Positions 43,302 through 51,326 of a stretch of 64,000 bases of DNA are shown piece after piece. The stretch is from Nocardia iowensis. Its GTDB lineage: Bacteria; Actinomycetota; Actinomycetes; Mycobacteriales; Mycobacteriaceae. Below the pieces are notes generated by a model. That model did not search any database, had not been told where the DNA came from, and saw nothing but the letters and a program-made list of their open reading frames with translations. Location: the NCBI RefSeq assembly GCF_019222765.1, contig NZ_CP078145.1, forward strand, positions 1,674,001-1,738,000, read 5' to 3'. Positions within the stretch are counted from its first letter, which is position 1. Each line of letters begins with the position of its first letter. Made by a program: the position numbers and the translations under genes.

Positions 43302-44498
43302 TCACATGCCGTCGCCGTCCCACCGGCCGCGGGATCGGCTGCGTACCGGCAGGGTGGACAGGATCGGCGCGGGTATCGGGTCGCCCTCCGTCCAGGACCG
43401 GCCGTGTCCCCAGTTGTGCGCGCCGGAGTCGGTGCGTTCGTGCGGGTGCTCCAGGGCATGCGGGTCGGCGCCCCAGTCGAACGCGTGCGCGTGCCCGTGC
43501 CCACCGGCGAGTGTGGCCAAATCCACCGCCTTAGCGATCGCGATGAGACTCGGATCGGTCCCGCTGCCGTGCTGGACGTAGTCGCCAAGGTCGAGGCCCT
43601 CGCGTTCGCGGAAGTACGCGGCCGACTTGGCCAAATCGGCCACATCGGCGGCACTGCGGGAACGCGGATCGCCGAGGTCGTGGCTGGACGCCGACCAGCG
43701 CGCCGGGTGCGCACCCGGCCGCCAGTTCACCGCGTCGCCGCCCCAGCGCAGCCACTCGTTCTGGGTGTACCAATTGAACAGTTGACCGTCGGAGCGCAGC
43801 AACCAGGTGGCGCCGCCCTCCATGGTGGTGAAGTGGCCGTGCTTGACCCGGGCCGGCCGGAAGAAGTAGGTGCCGAGGTCGAGCGTGCCGAAGTTGTACT
43901 CCATGTGGCCCTGGGTGGTGTACGCCTCCTCGAAGCACGGATGGTGTGCCAGCCGGTGATCCGACCAGCCCTCCTGGGCGTGCACCAGCCGGGTGTAGAA
44001 ACCGGAGACGGGGTCCACGTGCAGGTATTTGATGACCATGCCCGGCATCGGGCCCGCGTTGGGCACCGGCTGCCATGGCATGGCGGCGGTGTCCAGCACG
44101 ATGACGTCCTCGCGCGCTCCGTCCCAGCGCGGTGCGTCCGGACCGGCGACCGGGTCGAAACCGGCGTCGCCGTACTCCCGGTAGTGCAGGATCTTGGTTC
44201 CCTCGGTGAATTGCATCGCATCCACCGGAACACCTTTGGGTGCGAAAACATAAGCGCCCGAACCGATCACGCGTTCCCCGTAGATGAGCACGCCGTCGAG
44301 CACGTAGTACTCGGTGTTCGCGTGGTGGATACCGGGACCGCGACCCCAGTGGGTGTGGAAGTCGACACGCAGCGACGAGGAGCCGTCCTCCTCGTCCACC
44401 GACAGCCGCCGTTCGCTGGCCCGGCCTTCGCCGCCGATCAGTTCGGCGCCGTGCCAGATGTAGTCGTCCTCGTGGATCAGTTCGACGTGTGGCCGCAT
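43302..44498 (-). CDS. Cupin-type protein (DUF4437-like)
   Basis: A 398-residue protein with cupin-like strands twice. The first is HTHWGRGPGIHHANTEYYVLDGVLIYG with metal-ligand His candidates; the second is around HHPCFEEAYTTQGHMEYNFGTLDLGTYFFRPARVKHGHF. The C-terminus is His-rich (GGHGHAHAFDWG) and may bind metal. Members of this group are uncharacterised; bicupins with such His sets may be dioxygenases or isomerases. Last gene of the operon, 2 bp after the ligase stop. Start at 44498 with AAGGAG upstream. Confidence 0.75.
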   Translation of the reverse strand: MRPHVELIHEDDYIWHGAELIGGEGRASERRLSVDEEDGSSSLRVDFHTHWGRGPGIHHANTEYYVLDGVLIYGERVIGSGAYVFAPKGVPVDAMQFTEGTKILHYREYGDAGFDPVAGPDAPRWDGAREDVIVLDTAAMPWQPVPNAGPMPGMVIKYLHVDPVSGFYTRLVHAQEGWSDHRLAHHPCFEEAYTTQGHMEYNFGTLDLGTYFFRPARVKHGHFTTMEGGATWLLRSDGQLFNWYTQNEWLRWGGDAVNWRPGAHPARWSASSHDLGDPRSRSAADVADLAKSAAYFREREGLDLGDYVQHGSGTDPSLIAIAKAVDLATLAGGHGHAHAFDWGADPHALEHPHERTDSGAHNWGHGRSWTEGDPIPAPILSTLPVRSRSRGRWDGDGM

Positions 44499-44500
44499 GA

Positions 44501-46030
44501 TCAGGTCTCCTTCGCTTCTCGCAGTTGGCGTTTCAGGACTTTCCCCGCGGCGCTTCGCGGCAGCTGGGCGACGATGGTGATCTGCCTGGGCAGTTTGGGG
44601 CCAGCCAGCCGGGTCCGGCAGTGCGCGGTGAGGGCGCTCGCGTCGAGGGTCGCGCCGGGCAGGGCCACGACGAAGGCGGTAACCCGTTCGCCCCATTCAC
44701 CGTCCGGCACGCCGACAACCGCCGCATCGGCCACACCGGGGCAGCCGGACAGCACCTCCTCGACCTCGCGCGGCGCGATATTCACCCCACCCGAGATGAT
44801 CAGGTCCTGCTTGCGGTCGACGATCCGCAGAAAGCCGTCCTCGTCGGCGGTGGCGATATCGCCGCTGCTGAGGAAGCCGTCCTCGGTCACGCAGGCGGCC
44901 GTTGCGGCGGCGTCGTCGAGGTAGCCACTCATCAAATACGGCGAGCGGCTGAACAACTCGCCGTGCTCGCCCGCGCTTACCGGCTGGCCCGCGTGATCTA
45001 GGAGACGTACTTCGGTCATCAGCCATGGGGTGCCGACCGAGCCTGGTTTGCGGGATGCGTCCCCGGGGCGGCAGTTCGCGACGATGCCCGCTTCGGTGGA
45101 GCCGTAGAGCTCGTGGACTCCCGCGCTCGGAAAGGCTTGCCGAGTCCAGTCTTTGAGTGCGACGGGCAGCGCGGCGGCATTGAAGTAGAGGGTGTCGACG
45201 CTGGACAGGTCGTATCGACGCAGCACCTCCTTGCCCAGCGCGCGCAAGGCGTGGGCATGCGTCGGTACGAGGAAAATCGACTGTGCGCGTTCGAATTCGA
45301 TCAATCGAAGCAGCTGCTCCGGATCCCAGGAGCCCAGCATGCTGACCGTGCCGCCGGTGTAAACCGGCGCGTACCCGAACGCGAAACCGGCGCCGTGGTA
45401 CATCGGCGCCACCGCGATGGTGCGCCTGCCGAGGCCGAGGCCCCATTCGAGCGCGGCGCCGTAGAAGGTGAGCGCACGCGAGCGATGGCTGATCACCACG
45501 CCTTTGGGTTTGCCCGTGGTGCCCGCGGTGTAGGCGATGCAGAACGGTTCGGTTTCGCCGGTGTCGGCGCGCGGATCGGTGGGATCGGCGCGGGCCAGTG
45601 CGGTTTCGTAGTTTGGGCCCAATTCCGTTCCGCCGATGCAGAACACCGTTGGCGGCGCCGAATCGGAGACGATTCCGGCGTAGGCGTTGTCCGCGACGAG
45701 TGCGCGGCAGCCGGAGTGAGCGAGTAGATAGGCGGCCTCCGGGGTGGTGAGCCGCGGATTGAGGGGCACCATGACCAGCCCGGCTTTGGCTATGCCACAG
45801 GCGACTTCGGGATACTCGAGGCGATTGCCGAGCAGGACGGCTACCCGTTCACCGGCCCGCAGGCCCGCGCTCAGCAAGGCGGTGGCCACTCGGTTCGACC
45901 GTTCGTCGAGTGCCGCGTAGCTCAGTCGACGATCGCCGTCCGCCACCGCGGTGACCGTTGGACTGGCTACGCCGAATTCCCGGATACCGGTCGCGATCGA
46001 CAAGGCCGATCCACCCGTTCGCAACGGCAT
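44501..46030 (-). CDS. Acyl-CoA synthetase/ligase (AMP-forming)
   Basis: A 509-residue class I adenylate-forming enzyme. The P-loop is YTAGTTGKPKGVVISHRSR; LYGSTEAG, YRTGD-equivalent SSGDIAT, and DRKQDLIISGGVNIAPREVEE follow, and the C-terminal Lys is in GKVLKRQL. It makes an acyl- or aryl-CoA from a free acid, probably the bridge from the ring-opening part of the island to the CoA operon. The ATG at 46030 has AGGAGG upstream. A dyad GGAAACA-C-TGTTTCC (46052-46066) lies right before it, suggesting an internal promoter. Confidence 0.92.
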   Translation of the reverse strand: MPLRTGGSALSIATGIREFGVASPTVTAVADGDRRLSYAALDERSNRVATALLSAGLRAGERVAVLLGNRLEYPEVACGIAKAGLVMVPLNPRLTTPEAAYLLAHSGCRALVADNAYAGIVSDSAPPTVFCIGGTELGPNYETALARADPTDPRADTGETEPFCIAYTAGTTGKPKGVVISHRSRALTFYGAALEWGLGLGRRTIAVAPMYHGAGFAFGYAPVYTGGTVSMLGSWDPEQLLRLIEFERAQSIFLVPTHAHALRALGKEVLRRYDLSSVDTLYFNAAALPVALKDWTRQAFPSAGVHELYGSTEAGIVANCRPGDASRKPGSVGTPWLMTEVRLLDHAGQPVSAGEHGELFSRSPYLMSGYLDDAAATAACVTEDGFLSSGDIATADEDGFLRIVDRKQDLIISGGVNIAPREVEEVLSGCPGVADAAVVGVPDGEWGERVTAFVVALPGATLDASALTAHCRTRLAGPKLPRQITIVAQLPRSAAGKVLKRQLREAKET

Positions 46031-46051
46031 CGCGCTCCTCCTCGCAGTGTT

Positions 46052-46066
46052 GGAAACACTGTTTCC
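46052..46066. promoter_or_regulatory. Related dyad S3 before the acyl-CoA ligase
   Basis: GGAAACA-C-TGTTTCC is a perfect 7-1-7 inverted repeat, 22 bp before the ligase start. It uses the same GAAAC/GTTTC half-sites as the other regulon dyads but in the opposite order and with closer spacing. Confidence 0.55.
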
Positions 46067-46116
46067 TTGTTGCAGGGACAGGGGCGTCCCATGGCTTCGA
46101 GTACTTGGTGGCAGGG

Positions 46117-46860
46117 TCAGTGATCGCGCAACAACGACCCAGCGCCATCCACGCGGTCCTGGATGCCGTTGTCGCGCAGCGCCATCCACCATGTCGCGGC
46201 ATTGATGGCGATCACCGGCTTACCGAGCCACCGTTCGGCCTCGTCGGCCAGTCGCACCATGGATAGGTTGGTGCCGCATTGCACCAGCGCATCGACCTTC
46301 GGGCCGTCCACTTCGAGCAGCGCGGCCCGCAGTTCGTCCTCGGTCACGTGCGCGATGGATACGGCGGTGGGACAACGCAATCCCTTGATCGCGACCACCT
46401 CGAAGCCGAGTTCACCGAAGAAGCGCACCACGTTCGCATCGCCGATCGGCTGATACGGGGTGACCACGCCGATGCGGCGTGCACCGTACAGTTCCAGTGC
46501 CCGCCGACAGGCTTCGGCGCCGGTGGCGACTTCGAGTCCGGTCGCGTCCTGGATCTGCTTGACGAACCGCAGGTTGCCTTCGACGCCGCCCCAGAAGGTT
46601 TCGGCGGACATGCCCATCACCATGTAGTCCGGTTCGCAGGTCAGCACCCGCGCGCAGGTGTAGTCCATTTCCGCGCGGATCTGCTCGAGCAGGCGATCCA
46701 TGCCCGCGTCGTCACTCATATTCTGGTCGCGGATGTGGATGCGGCCGAAATGCGCGGTCACTCCTGGCACGCCCATGCGGTAGAAGTCCGGTTCCACAAT
46801 CGTGTTGGTGGACGGGGCGAGCACACCGAACTTGCGCCGCCAGCCGAGTACATCGGTCAT
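46117..46860 (-). CDS. Arylmalonate decarboxylase/maleate isomerase-family protein
   Basis: A 247-residue member of the Asp/Glu racemase superfamily close to maleate cis-trans isomerase and arylmalonate decarboxylase (AMDase). FGVLAPSTNTIVEPDFYRM is the typical N-terminus. The second active-site Cys is present (Cys195 in ALVQCGTNLS). The first half-site reads VMGMSAETFW: Gly and Ser as in AMDase, not the Cys of maleate isomerase. This favours a decarboxylase or an atypical isomerase acting on a malonate- or maleate-like acid. It lies 25 bp after the SDR gene in the operon. Confidence 0.82.
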   Translation of the reverse strand: MTDVLGWRRKFGVLAPSTNTIVEPDFYRMGVPGVTAHFGRIHIRDQNMSDDAGMDRLLEQIRAEMDYTCARVLTCEPDYMVMGMSAETFWGGVEGNLRFVKQIQDATGLEVATGAEACRRALELYGARRIGVVTPYQPIGDANVVRFFGELGFEVVAIKGLRCPTAVSIAHVTEDELRAALLEVDGPKVDALVQCGTNLSMVRLADEAERWLGKPVIAINAATWWMALRDNGIQDRVDGAGSLLRDH

Positions 46861-46885
46861 CGGGTCGAACTCCTTGCTGCCGTTG

Positions 46886-47653
46886 TCATTCGGTGAACAG
46901 GTCGCGGTGACGGAACGGGGCCATCAGGAACCGGCCCGCGACCTTGGGTGTGCTGAGCCAGCGGACGTGCGCGCCGTTACGCGTGCGCGAGACCGCGCGT
47001 TCGGCCAGCCACGGCGCGACGGTCTCCACCCGGTCCGCCAGGATGTTGAACACCTTGCGCGCCTCGGCCAGTTCGGCGGGATCGGCGTAGCCGTGGGTGA
47101 GCAGGTCGGTCACCACCATGCCGGGGCTGAGCAAGCCGACGGACACCCCCGTGGGGACTTCCTTGGCCAGCGCTTCGGTGAGATAGGTGACCGCGCGCTT
47201 GCTGGCACCGTAGGTGGCCAGGCCCGACACGATGCGGCCATCGCTGCCAAGGCCCTCCATATTCCAGACGTGCCCGCCGGTCGTGGACATGCCCGCGATG
47301 GCGACCGCGGAACCGTTGATCGCGCCGAGCAGATTGGTCTCCAGCACCTTGCGTGCCTGCGCGGCAGGCAATTCCCACAGCGGCGCACGGGCATGCGAGA
47401 TGCCCGCGTTGTTGATCCAGACGTCGATGCGGCCGAATCGCTCGCTCGCCGCGTCCCAGAGGGCCTGCACTTGGTCCCGGTCGGTCACGTCGGCGGGGGC
47501 AACCAATGCCGTTTCCGGCAGCTCCGCGCGCATCTTCTCGATGCGCTCGACATCAGTGCCGCACACGGCGACCCGATGACCGCGAGCGAGCAGGGCGCGG
47601 GCGACACCGAGGCCGATGCCGCGCGTGCCGCCGGTCACCACGACGGTACTCAT
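46886..47653 (-). CDS. SDR-family oxidoreductase
   Basis: A 255-residue classical SDR. TVVVTGGTRGIGLGVARALLARG binds NAD(P); NNAG and the YGASK motif are present; the Ser position reads MEG-LGSDG, a longer active-site loop. WNMEGLGSDGR before YGASK and the phytol-side loop resemble plant NYC1-type chlorophyll b reductases, but that is a loose likeness read by eye. The C-terminus (APFRHRDLFTE) is basic. Overlaps the unknown gene upstream by 4 nt. Confidence 0.85.
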   Translation of the reverse strand: MSTVVVTGGTRGIGLGVARALLARGHRVAVCGTDVERIEKMRAELPETALVAPADVTDRDQVQALWDAASERFGRIDVWINNAGISHARAPLWELPAAQARKVLETNLLGAINGSAVAIAGMSTTGGHVWNMEGLGSDGRIVSGLATYGASKRAVTYLTEALAKEVPTGVSVGLLSPGMVVTDLLTHGYADPAELAEARKVFNILADRVETVAPWLAERAVSRTRNGAHVRWLSTPKVAGRFLMAPFRHRDLFTE

Positions 47654-48567
47654 GTCCGCTCCAGCATGCCGTGCACCACCGCGTCGAGCCGATTGTGTTC
47701 GAACAGTTCGTAAATGACGGCGATGGCATTGCCCGCGCCCATACCCGGTTGCGCGTCGATCATGAATTCCCGTCCGGTGAGCCGCCTTCCGTCGGCGAAG
47801 TGCAGCAGCGGATAGTTGGCGCGCCCGTAGGCGGTCGCGTTGCCCCAGACGTCGGGCCCTTCGTGGAATGAGCGGGCACCGTCGCGCCGGACACTCGCCG
47901 AATATTGGTGATCGATCGGGCCCGACCAGGTGATGCGGTGTTGCGCACTGAGCAGGGTCACCGGCTCGATGTCGATGGTGACCCGCAGCGTGCCGATGAG
48001 GTTTTGCTCAGCACCCCATAGTTCGCAGTCACCCGCGTAGCGGCTCGGCTGCTTCGACGGATAGATGAACGGCACCGCTCCGCAGCGTGTTTCGGTGTCG
48101 ACACGCTCATCGACGAGCGCGGGGTCACGGGTATAGACCCCGTTGAAGACACCCACCATGGCCGGGCCCTGGTACAGCACCGACGAATACACCTGGGTAT
48201 CGCCCATCGTCTGATTCCAGGTATTCAGGCTCACCTGCCAGCCGGGGCCGTAGTAGTGCGCGTCGACGAATCCGCCATAGGGCTGGCCCGAGCCGAAAAA
48301 GTCGGGTCCCGTGTAGATCCGGTCCGCGTCGGAGTCGAGCACGCCGAAGGCGAACGGCGCACCCAAGGCGAAGCGACCGGCCAGCTCCCCGCCGCCGCTG
48401 AGGCCGCCGTCCATGTAGTAGGTGGTGATCCCATCCTCGAAGACCGAAGACCGCCGGATGTCCTCGAAACCTCGCCACACGCCGCCCGCATCGAAAAGGG
48501 AGGGACGCCCGACCCATTCGCCCGCGATCCGCTGCTGCCAGCGGCTCGGTGCGGCCGAGGTGTTCAT
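47650..48567 (-). CDS. Unrecognised beta-rich protein
   Basis: A 305-residue protein I do not recognise. It is rich in Gly, Tyr and Trp, with short alternating strands (GEWVGRPSLFDAGGVWRGFED, ITTYYMDGGLSGGGELAGRF, YYGPGWQVSLNTW), suggesting a beta barrel or sandwich. There is no signal peptide or membrane segment. GEWVG at the start recalls the GxW of lipocalins, a fold used by bilin-handling proteins such as CpcS/CpcT, but this is speculation. It overlaps both neighbours by 4 nt, between an RCC-reductase-like gene and a SDR, so it belongs to the pathway. ATG at 48567. Confidence 0.8.
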   Translation of the reverse strand: MNTSAAPSRWQQRIAGEWVGRPSLFDAGGVWRGFEDIRRSSVFEDGITTYYMDGGLSGGGELAGRFALGAPFAFGVLDSDADRIYTGPDFFGSGQPYGGFVDAHYYGPGWQVSLNTWNQTMGDTQVYSSVLYQGPAMVGVFNGVYTRDPALVDERVDTETRCGAVPFIYPSKQPSRYAGDCELWGAEQNLIGTLRVTIDIEPVTLLSAQHRITWSGPIDHQYSASVRRDGARSFHEGPDVWGNATAYGRANYPLLHFADGRRLTGREFMIDAQPGMGAGNAIAVIYELFEHNRLDAVVHGMLERT

Positions 48568-49253
48568 GACACCAACTCCCCGCGCACCCGCTCGGCTTGG
48601 TCGGTGCCGAGCAGCCGGGTCACCTGCGCCCAGACCGGATCCACCGCCGGGCTGAACAGATTCGCGCGATTGGCCCGATCGCGGGCGGGAAGATCCGCCT
48701 CGACGGACGGAACGCCCTTGTCCAGCAAGGCAAGCCAATGTTCGAGATAGCTGTCGACGGTCGAATCCAGTGCCAGGAACGCGTCATCGGTGGCCCGGCA
48801 CACCAGCATCCACGGCGACATCATCGCCCGCTGCCGTGGACCGATCGCGGCGGGCGACAATCCGTCGACCTGCCATGCGGCTTCCAACAGCGGAGTAAGC
48901 GGCAGGAAGGCAGCATCGAGATAAGGCAGGTTGATTGCCAGGTCGGCACGGGGGATCAGATCGAGGTGCATCGCGTGGTACTCCGCCGCCCGCACCGAAT
49001 CCAGCGTGAAATGCGGTACGGCGGAATCACTTCGGGTGAACGCGAAGATCATGTGGCTGTCCAGGCCGATGGCTGGCACCACGAGGTCGACGGTGACGGC
49101 CTTGTCGATCGGCCCGCCGCGCAACACCCGCAGCCTGCCTACGGGATCGGGGGACATGGCACTGGTCAACGACAGGTCCTCGGTCACGGCAAGGCCGAGT
49201 GCCGCCCGGACGGTGTCCAGGGTTCGTTCGCTGAGCGTGGCGGGCAGACTCAT
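48564..49253 (-). CDS. Red chlorophyll catabolite reductase-like protein 2
   Basis: A 229-residue protein resembling plant red chlorophyll catabolite reductase (RCCR, ferredoxin-dependent bilin reductase superfamily). MHLDLIPRADLAINLPYL (95-112) lines up with the ILDLPHRKDLVLNPDYL core, SPWMLVCRA with SPSLFVRSA, and RDRANRANLF...RLLG with RDKSFRRKS...RMFG. By hand alignment Asp85 takes the place of Arabidopsis Glu154; the counterpart of Asp291 is unclear (Asp205 is near). It is shorter than the paralogue at 51.3-52.1 kb. Overlaps the Rieske gene upstream by 4 nt. Start ATG at 49253. Confidence 0.72.
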   Translation of the reverse strand: MSLPATLSERTLDTVRAALGLAVTEDLSLTSAMSPDPVGRLRVLRGGPIDKAVTVDLVVPAIGLDSHMIFAFTRSDSAVPHFTLDSVRAAEYHAMHLDLIPRADLAINLPYLDAAFLPLTPLLEAAWQVDGLSPAAIGPRQRAMMSPWMLVCRATDDAFLALDSTVDSYLEHWLALLDKGVPSVEADLPARDRANRANLFSPAVDPVWAQVTRLLGTDQAERVRGELVS

Positions 49254-50371
49254 GACGTGGCACCTCCATTGCGGGCCTTGTGTACCCAGGCGCTGGCGAG
49301 CTCGGGATTGTCGCGACGTGCGGGCGAGGGGATGATCGTGGCCTTGCGCCTCGGCACGTCCCCGGTGATGATGTCGTCGCCGCCGACCCACCAGCCGTCC
49401 TTGATCAACTGGGCGCGCCTGCGGCGGTAGGCGACCTGGAGTCCGTCGCTGCGCACATGCAGTTCGTCGGACAGGTCGAACGGCAACAGTTCCGGGCGTT
49501 GCGATTCGACCACGGGTCGGTCCTGCAGCAGGATCATCTCGATCCGCTTGCGGGTGTTGGCGTCCGCCCATCCACCGGTGAAGAAGTTGCGGTAGCCGAT
49601 GATCTTGATCAACGTACGGTCCTGGGAGAGCGGGATATTGAAGTCGTAGAGCAGCAGATCTCCGATCGGCAGCCGGATGTGCAGCTTGACCAGGTTCGGC
49701 AGATACCAGCCATTGGTGACGGTGACGTACTCCGGGCGTGGTTTGCGTTTGGCCAGCAGACCCCAAAGCCCCTTGGGCGGTGGTGGACTCAGCTGGATAT
49801 CGGCCTCGGCGGACCAATCTCCGGTGCGGATACGGAAATCCGGAATCCCCGGCTTGTCGGGATTGCCGAAGGCAGTTCCGTGCACGAACGGAGTGTGCGA
49901 GGCGTCCACCACGTTCTCCAGCGCCCGTTCGTAATTCGCGTCGATCACCATCTCGTACTGCACCCGCCGGAAGGTCGGATCGTCGTGCTCGGGGAGCACC
50001 GGGATGGGCGGGCGCTGCGCTTCCGGCAGATCGCCGAGGAAAGCCCACACCATCCCGTACCGCTCGACCGTCGGATACGCGTCGACCCGTGCCTTGCGGG
50101 GGATCTTGCGCTCCTCCGCATTGGCCGGGATCTTCACGCAGACACCGGCGGAGTCGTACTGCCAGCCGTGGTACGGACAGGCGATACAGTCGCCGGTCAC
50201 CGAACCCATGGACAGGGCGCCGCCGCGGTGCACGCACAGATCGGACAGACAGGTCACCATGCCTGCTTCGGTGCGGTACAGCACGAAATCCTGGCCGAGG
50301 CAGGTCACCTTCTTCGGCTGCCTGCCGACCTGGTCGGCGAATTCCACCGCGTACCAGAAGTTTTTCAGCAT
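49250..50371 (-). CDS. Rieske non-heme iron oxygenase, single-component alpha type (PaO/VanA-like)
   Basis: A 373-residue Rieske oxygenase. The [2Fe-2S] ligands are Cys46, His48, Cys65 and His68 (CVHRG, CPYHGW). The mononuclear iron site is NVVDASHTPFVH (Asn153, Asp156, His159, His164), and LLQDRPVVESQ follows near the C-terminus. This is the layout of the vanillate demethylase, pheophorbide a oxygenase (PaO) and chlorophyllide a oxygenase branch, which needs an external reductase or ferredoxin. None is encoded in the island. Its place between two RCC-reductase-like genes parallels the plant PaO-RCCR pair. Overlaps the next gene by 4 nt. Confidence 0.9.
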   Translation of the reverse strand: MLKNFWYAVEFADQVGRQPKKVTCLGQDFVLYRTEAGMVTCLSDLCVHRGGALSMGSVTGDCIACPYHGWQYDSAGVCVKIPANAEERKIPRKARVDAYPTVERYGMVWAFLGDLPEAQRPPIPVLPEHDDPTFRRVQYEMVIDANYERALENVVDASHTPFVHGTAFGNPDKPGIPDFRIRTGDWSAEADIQLSPPPPKGLWGLLAKRKPRPEYVTVTNGWYLPNLVKLHIRLPIGDLLLYDFNIPLSQDRTLIKIIGYRNFFTGGWADANTRKRIEMILLQDRPVVESQRPELLPFDLSDELHVRSDGLQVAYRRRRAQLIKDGWWVGGDDIITGDVPRRKATIIPSPARRDNPELASAWVHKARNGGATS

Positions 50372-50381
50372 GGTCTTGCTC

Positions 50382-51326
50382 CTAACGGTGGATCAGCCGC
50401 ATGCCGCGGTCGAACCCGGCCAACTCGGCCTTGGCCGCGGCCGAATCGCGCAGGTGTGCGCGCAAGAAGGCCGTAGTCAGTTCGGCGAACGGGGCGAGCG
50501 CCTGCGCTTCGTCCGGCCCGTCCAGAAAAGCGCGGGCCGCCGTGGGATCGGCATCGGCGATGCCGAAGTGGTTGGCGCCCTCGACCACGGCCAGCAGATG
50601 CGCACCATCGGGCAGCGCCTCGGCGAAGGTGCGGGCAACCGGGTCCGGCCGATCGGCGCCGTCCTCACCGTAGCGGTCGGCGCTGCCGTTGATCACGCCG
50701 TCATTGGTGCCGACGCCGAGCAGCACCGGGCAAGCCACCTGGGCGGGCAGGACAGTGCCAGGTGCCCAGCCGAGCATGGTGGCCACCATGGTGTGCGCGC
50801 CCCACGCGAACACCGCTGCGACGCCAGGGAAGAAGCGCGCCGACTGCAGGACCACGGTGCCGCCCGCGGAATGCCCGCCGAGTGCGATGCGGTCCAGATC
50901 GAGCGCGCCGCGCAGCGGCGGCAGTTCGTTCAGTTGGGTGAGGGCGTCCAGGACGGCGCCGATGGTCGGACAGGTCGGCCGGGTGCCGTAGGCGTCGGGG
51001 CGTGCCGCATCCAGATCCACCCCCGGTGTGAGTCCGCGCTGTCCACCGAACAATTCGGCGACTCGGTCGAAGGTGACCACGACGAAGCCGCTTTCGGCGA
51101 TCGCGGTGGCGAATCGGCGATAGGAGTCCTGGCCGACATTGACGCCGGAGAGGAACACCACCACCGGGTACGGCGCGTCCGCAGGGTCGGGCGCGAAAAC
51201 CCCGGAAAGCCGCTCGGCGTCGGTACCGGAGGCAACCGCGGGGTAGTAGACCTTCAGATGGGCGGTGTCGAATGGCGCGTCGCCGTCGGTGCGAGCGGAC
51301 CACCACAGGGAACGAATGAGGCTCAT
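50382..51326 (-). CDS. Alpha/beta hydrolase, chlorophyllase/dienelactone-hydrolase type
   Basis: A 314-residue intracellular serine hydrolase. The nucleophile Ser153 is in ALGGHSAGGTVVL; the Asp is probably in GVGTNDGVI and the His in EGANHFGI. The opening VYYPA...YPVVVFLSGVNVGQDSYRRFATAIAESGF and the overall form match the chlorophyllase/PAF-acetylhydrolase/dienelactone hydrolase group, which cleaves ester side chains. In this context a propionate-ester substrate is attractive but not shown. It overlaps the RCC-reductase-like gene upstream by 4 nt and lies 10 bp before the Rieske gene. Confidence 0.86.
   Translation of the reverse strand: MSLIRSLWWSARTDGDAPFDTAHLKVYYPAVASGTDAERLSGVFAPDPADAPYPVVVFLSGVNVGQDSYRRFATAIAESGFVVVTFDRVAELFGGQRGLTPGVDLDAARPDAYGTRPTCPTIGAVLDALTQLNELPPLRGALDLDRIALGGHSAGGTVVLQSARFFPGVAAVFAWGAHTMVATMLGWAPGTVLPAQVACPVLLGVGTNDGVINGSADRYGEDGADRPDPVARTFAEALPDGAHLLAVVEGANHFGIADADPTAARAFLDGPDEAQALAPFAELTTAFLRAHLRDSAAAKAELAGFDRGMRLIHR

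Noticed and set aside
43206..44924. A 572-codon plus-strand open frame opposite the cupin and ligase genes
   Set aside because: Shadow of the minus-strand cupin and acyl-CoA ligase genes; no recognisable domain and no ribosome site.
49250..50371. Calling the Rieske protein vanillate O-demethylase
   Set aside because: The form fits the VanA branch, but no VanB reductase is adjacent, and the two flanking RCC-reductase-like genes point to another substrate. Left unnamed.
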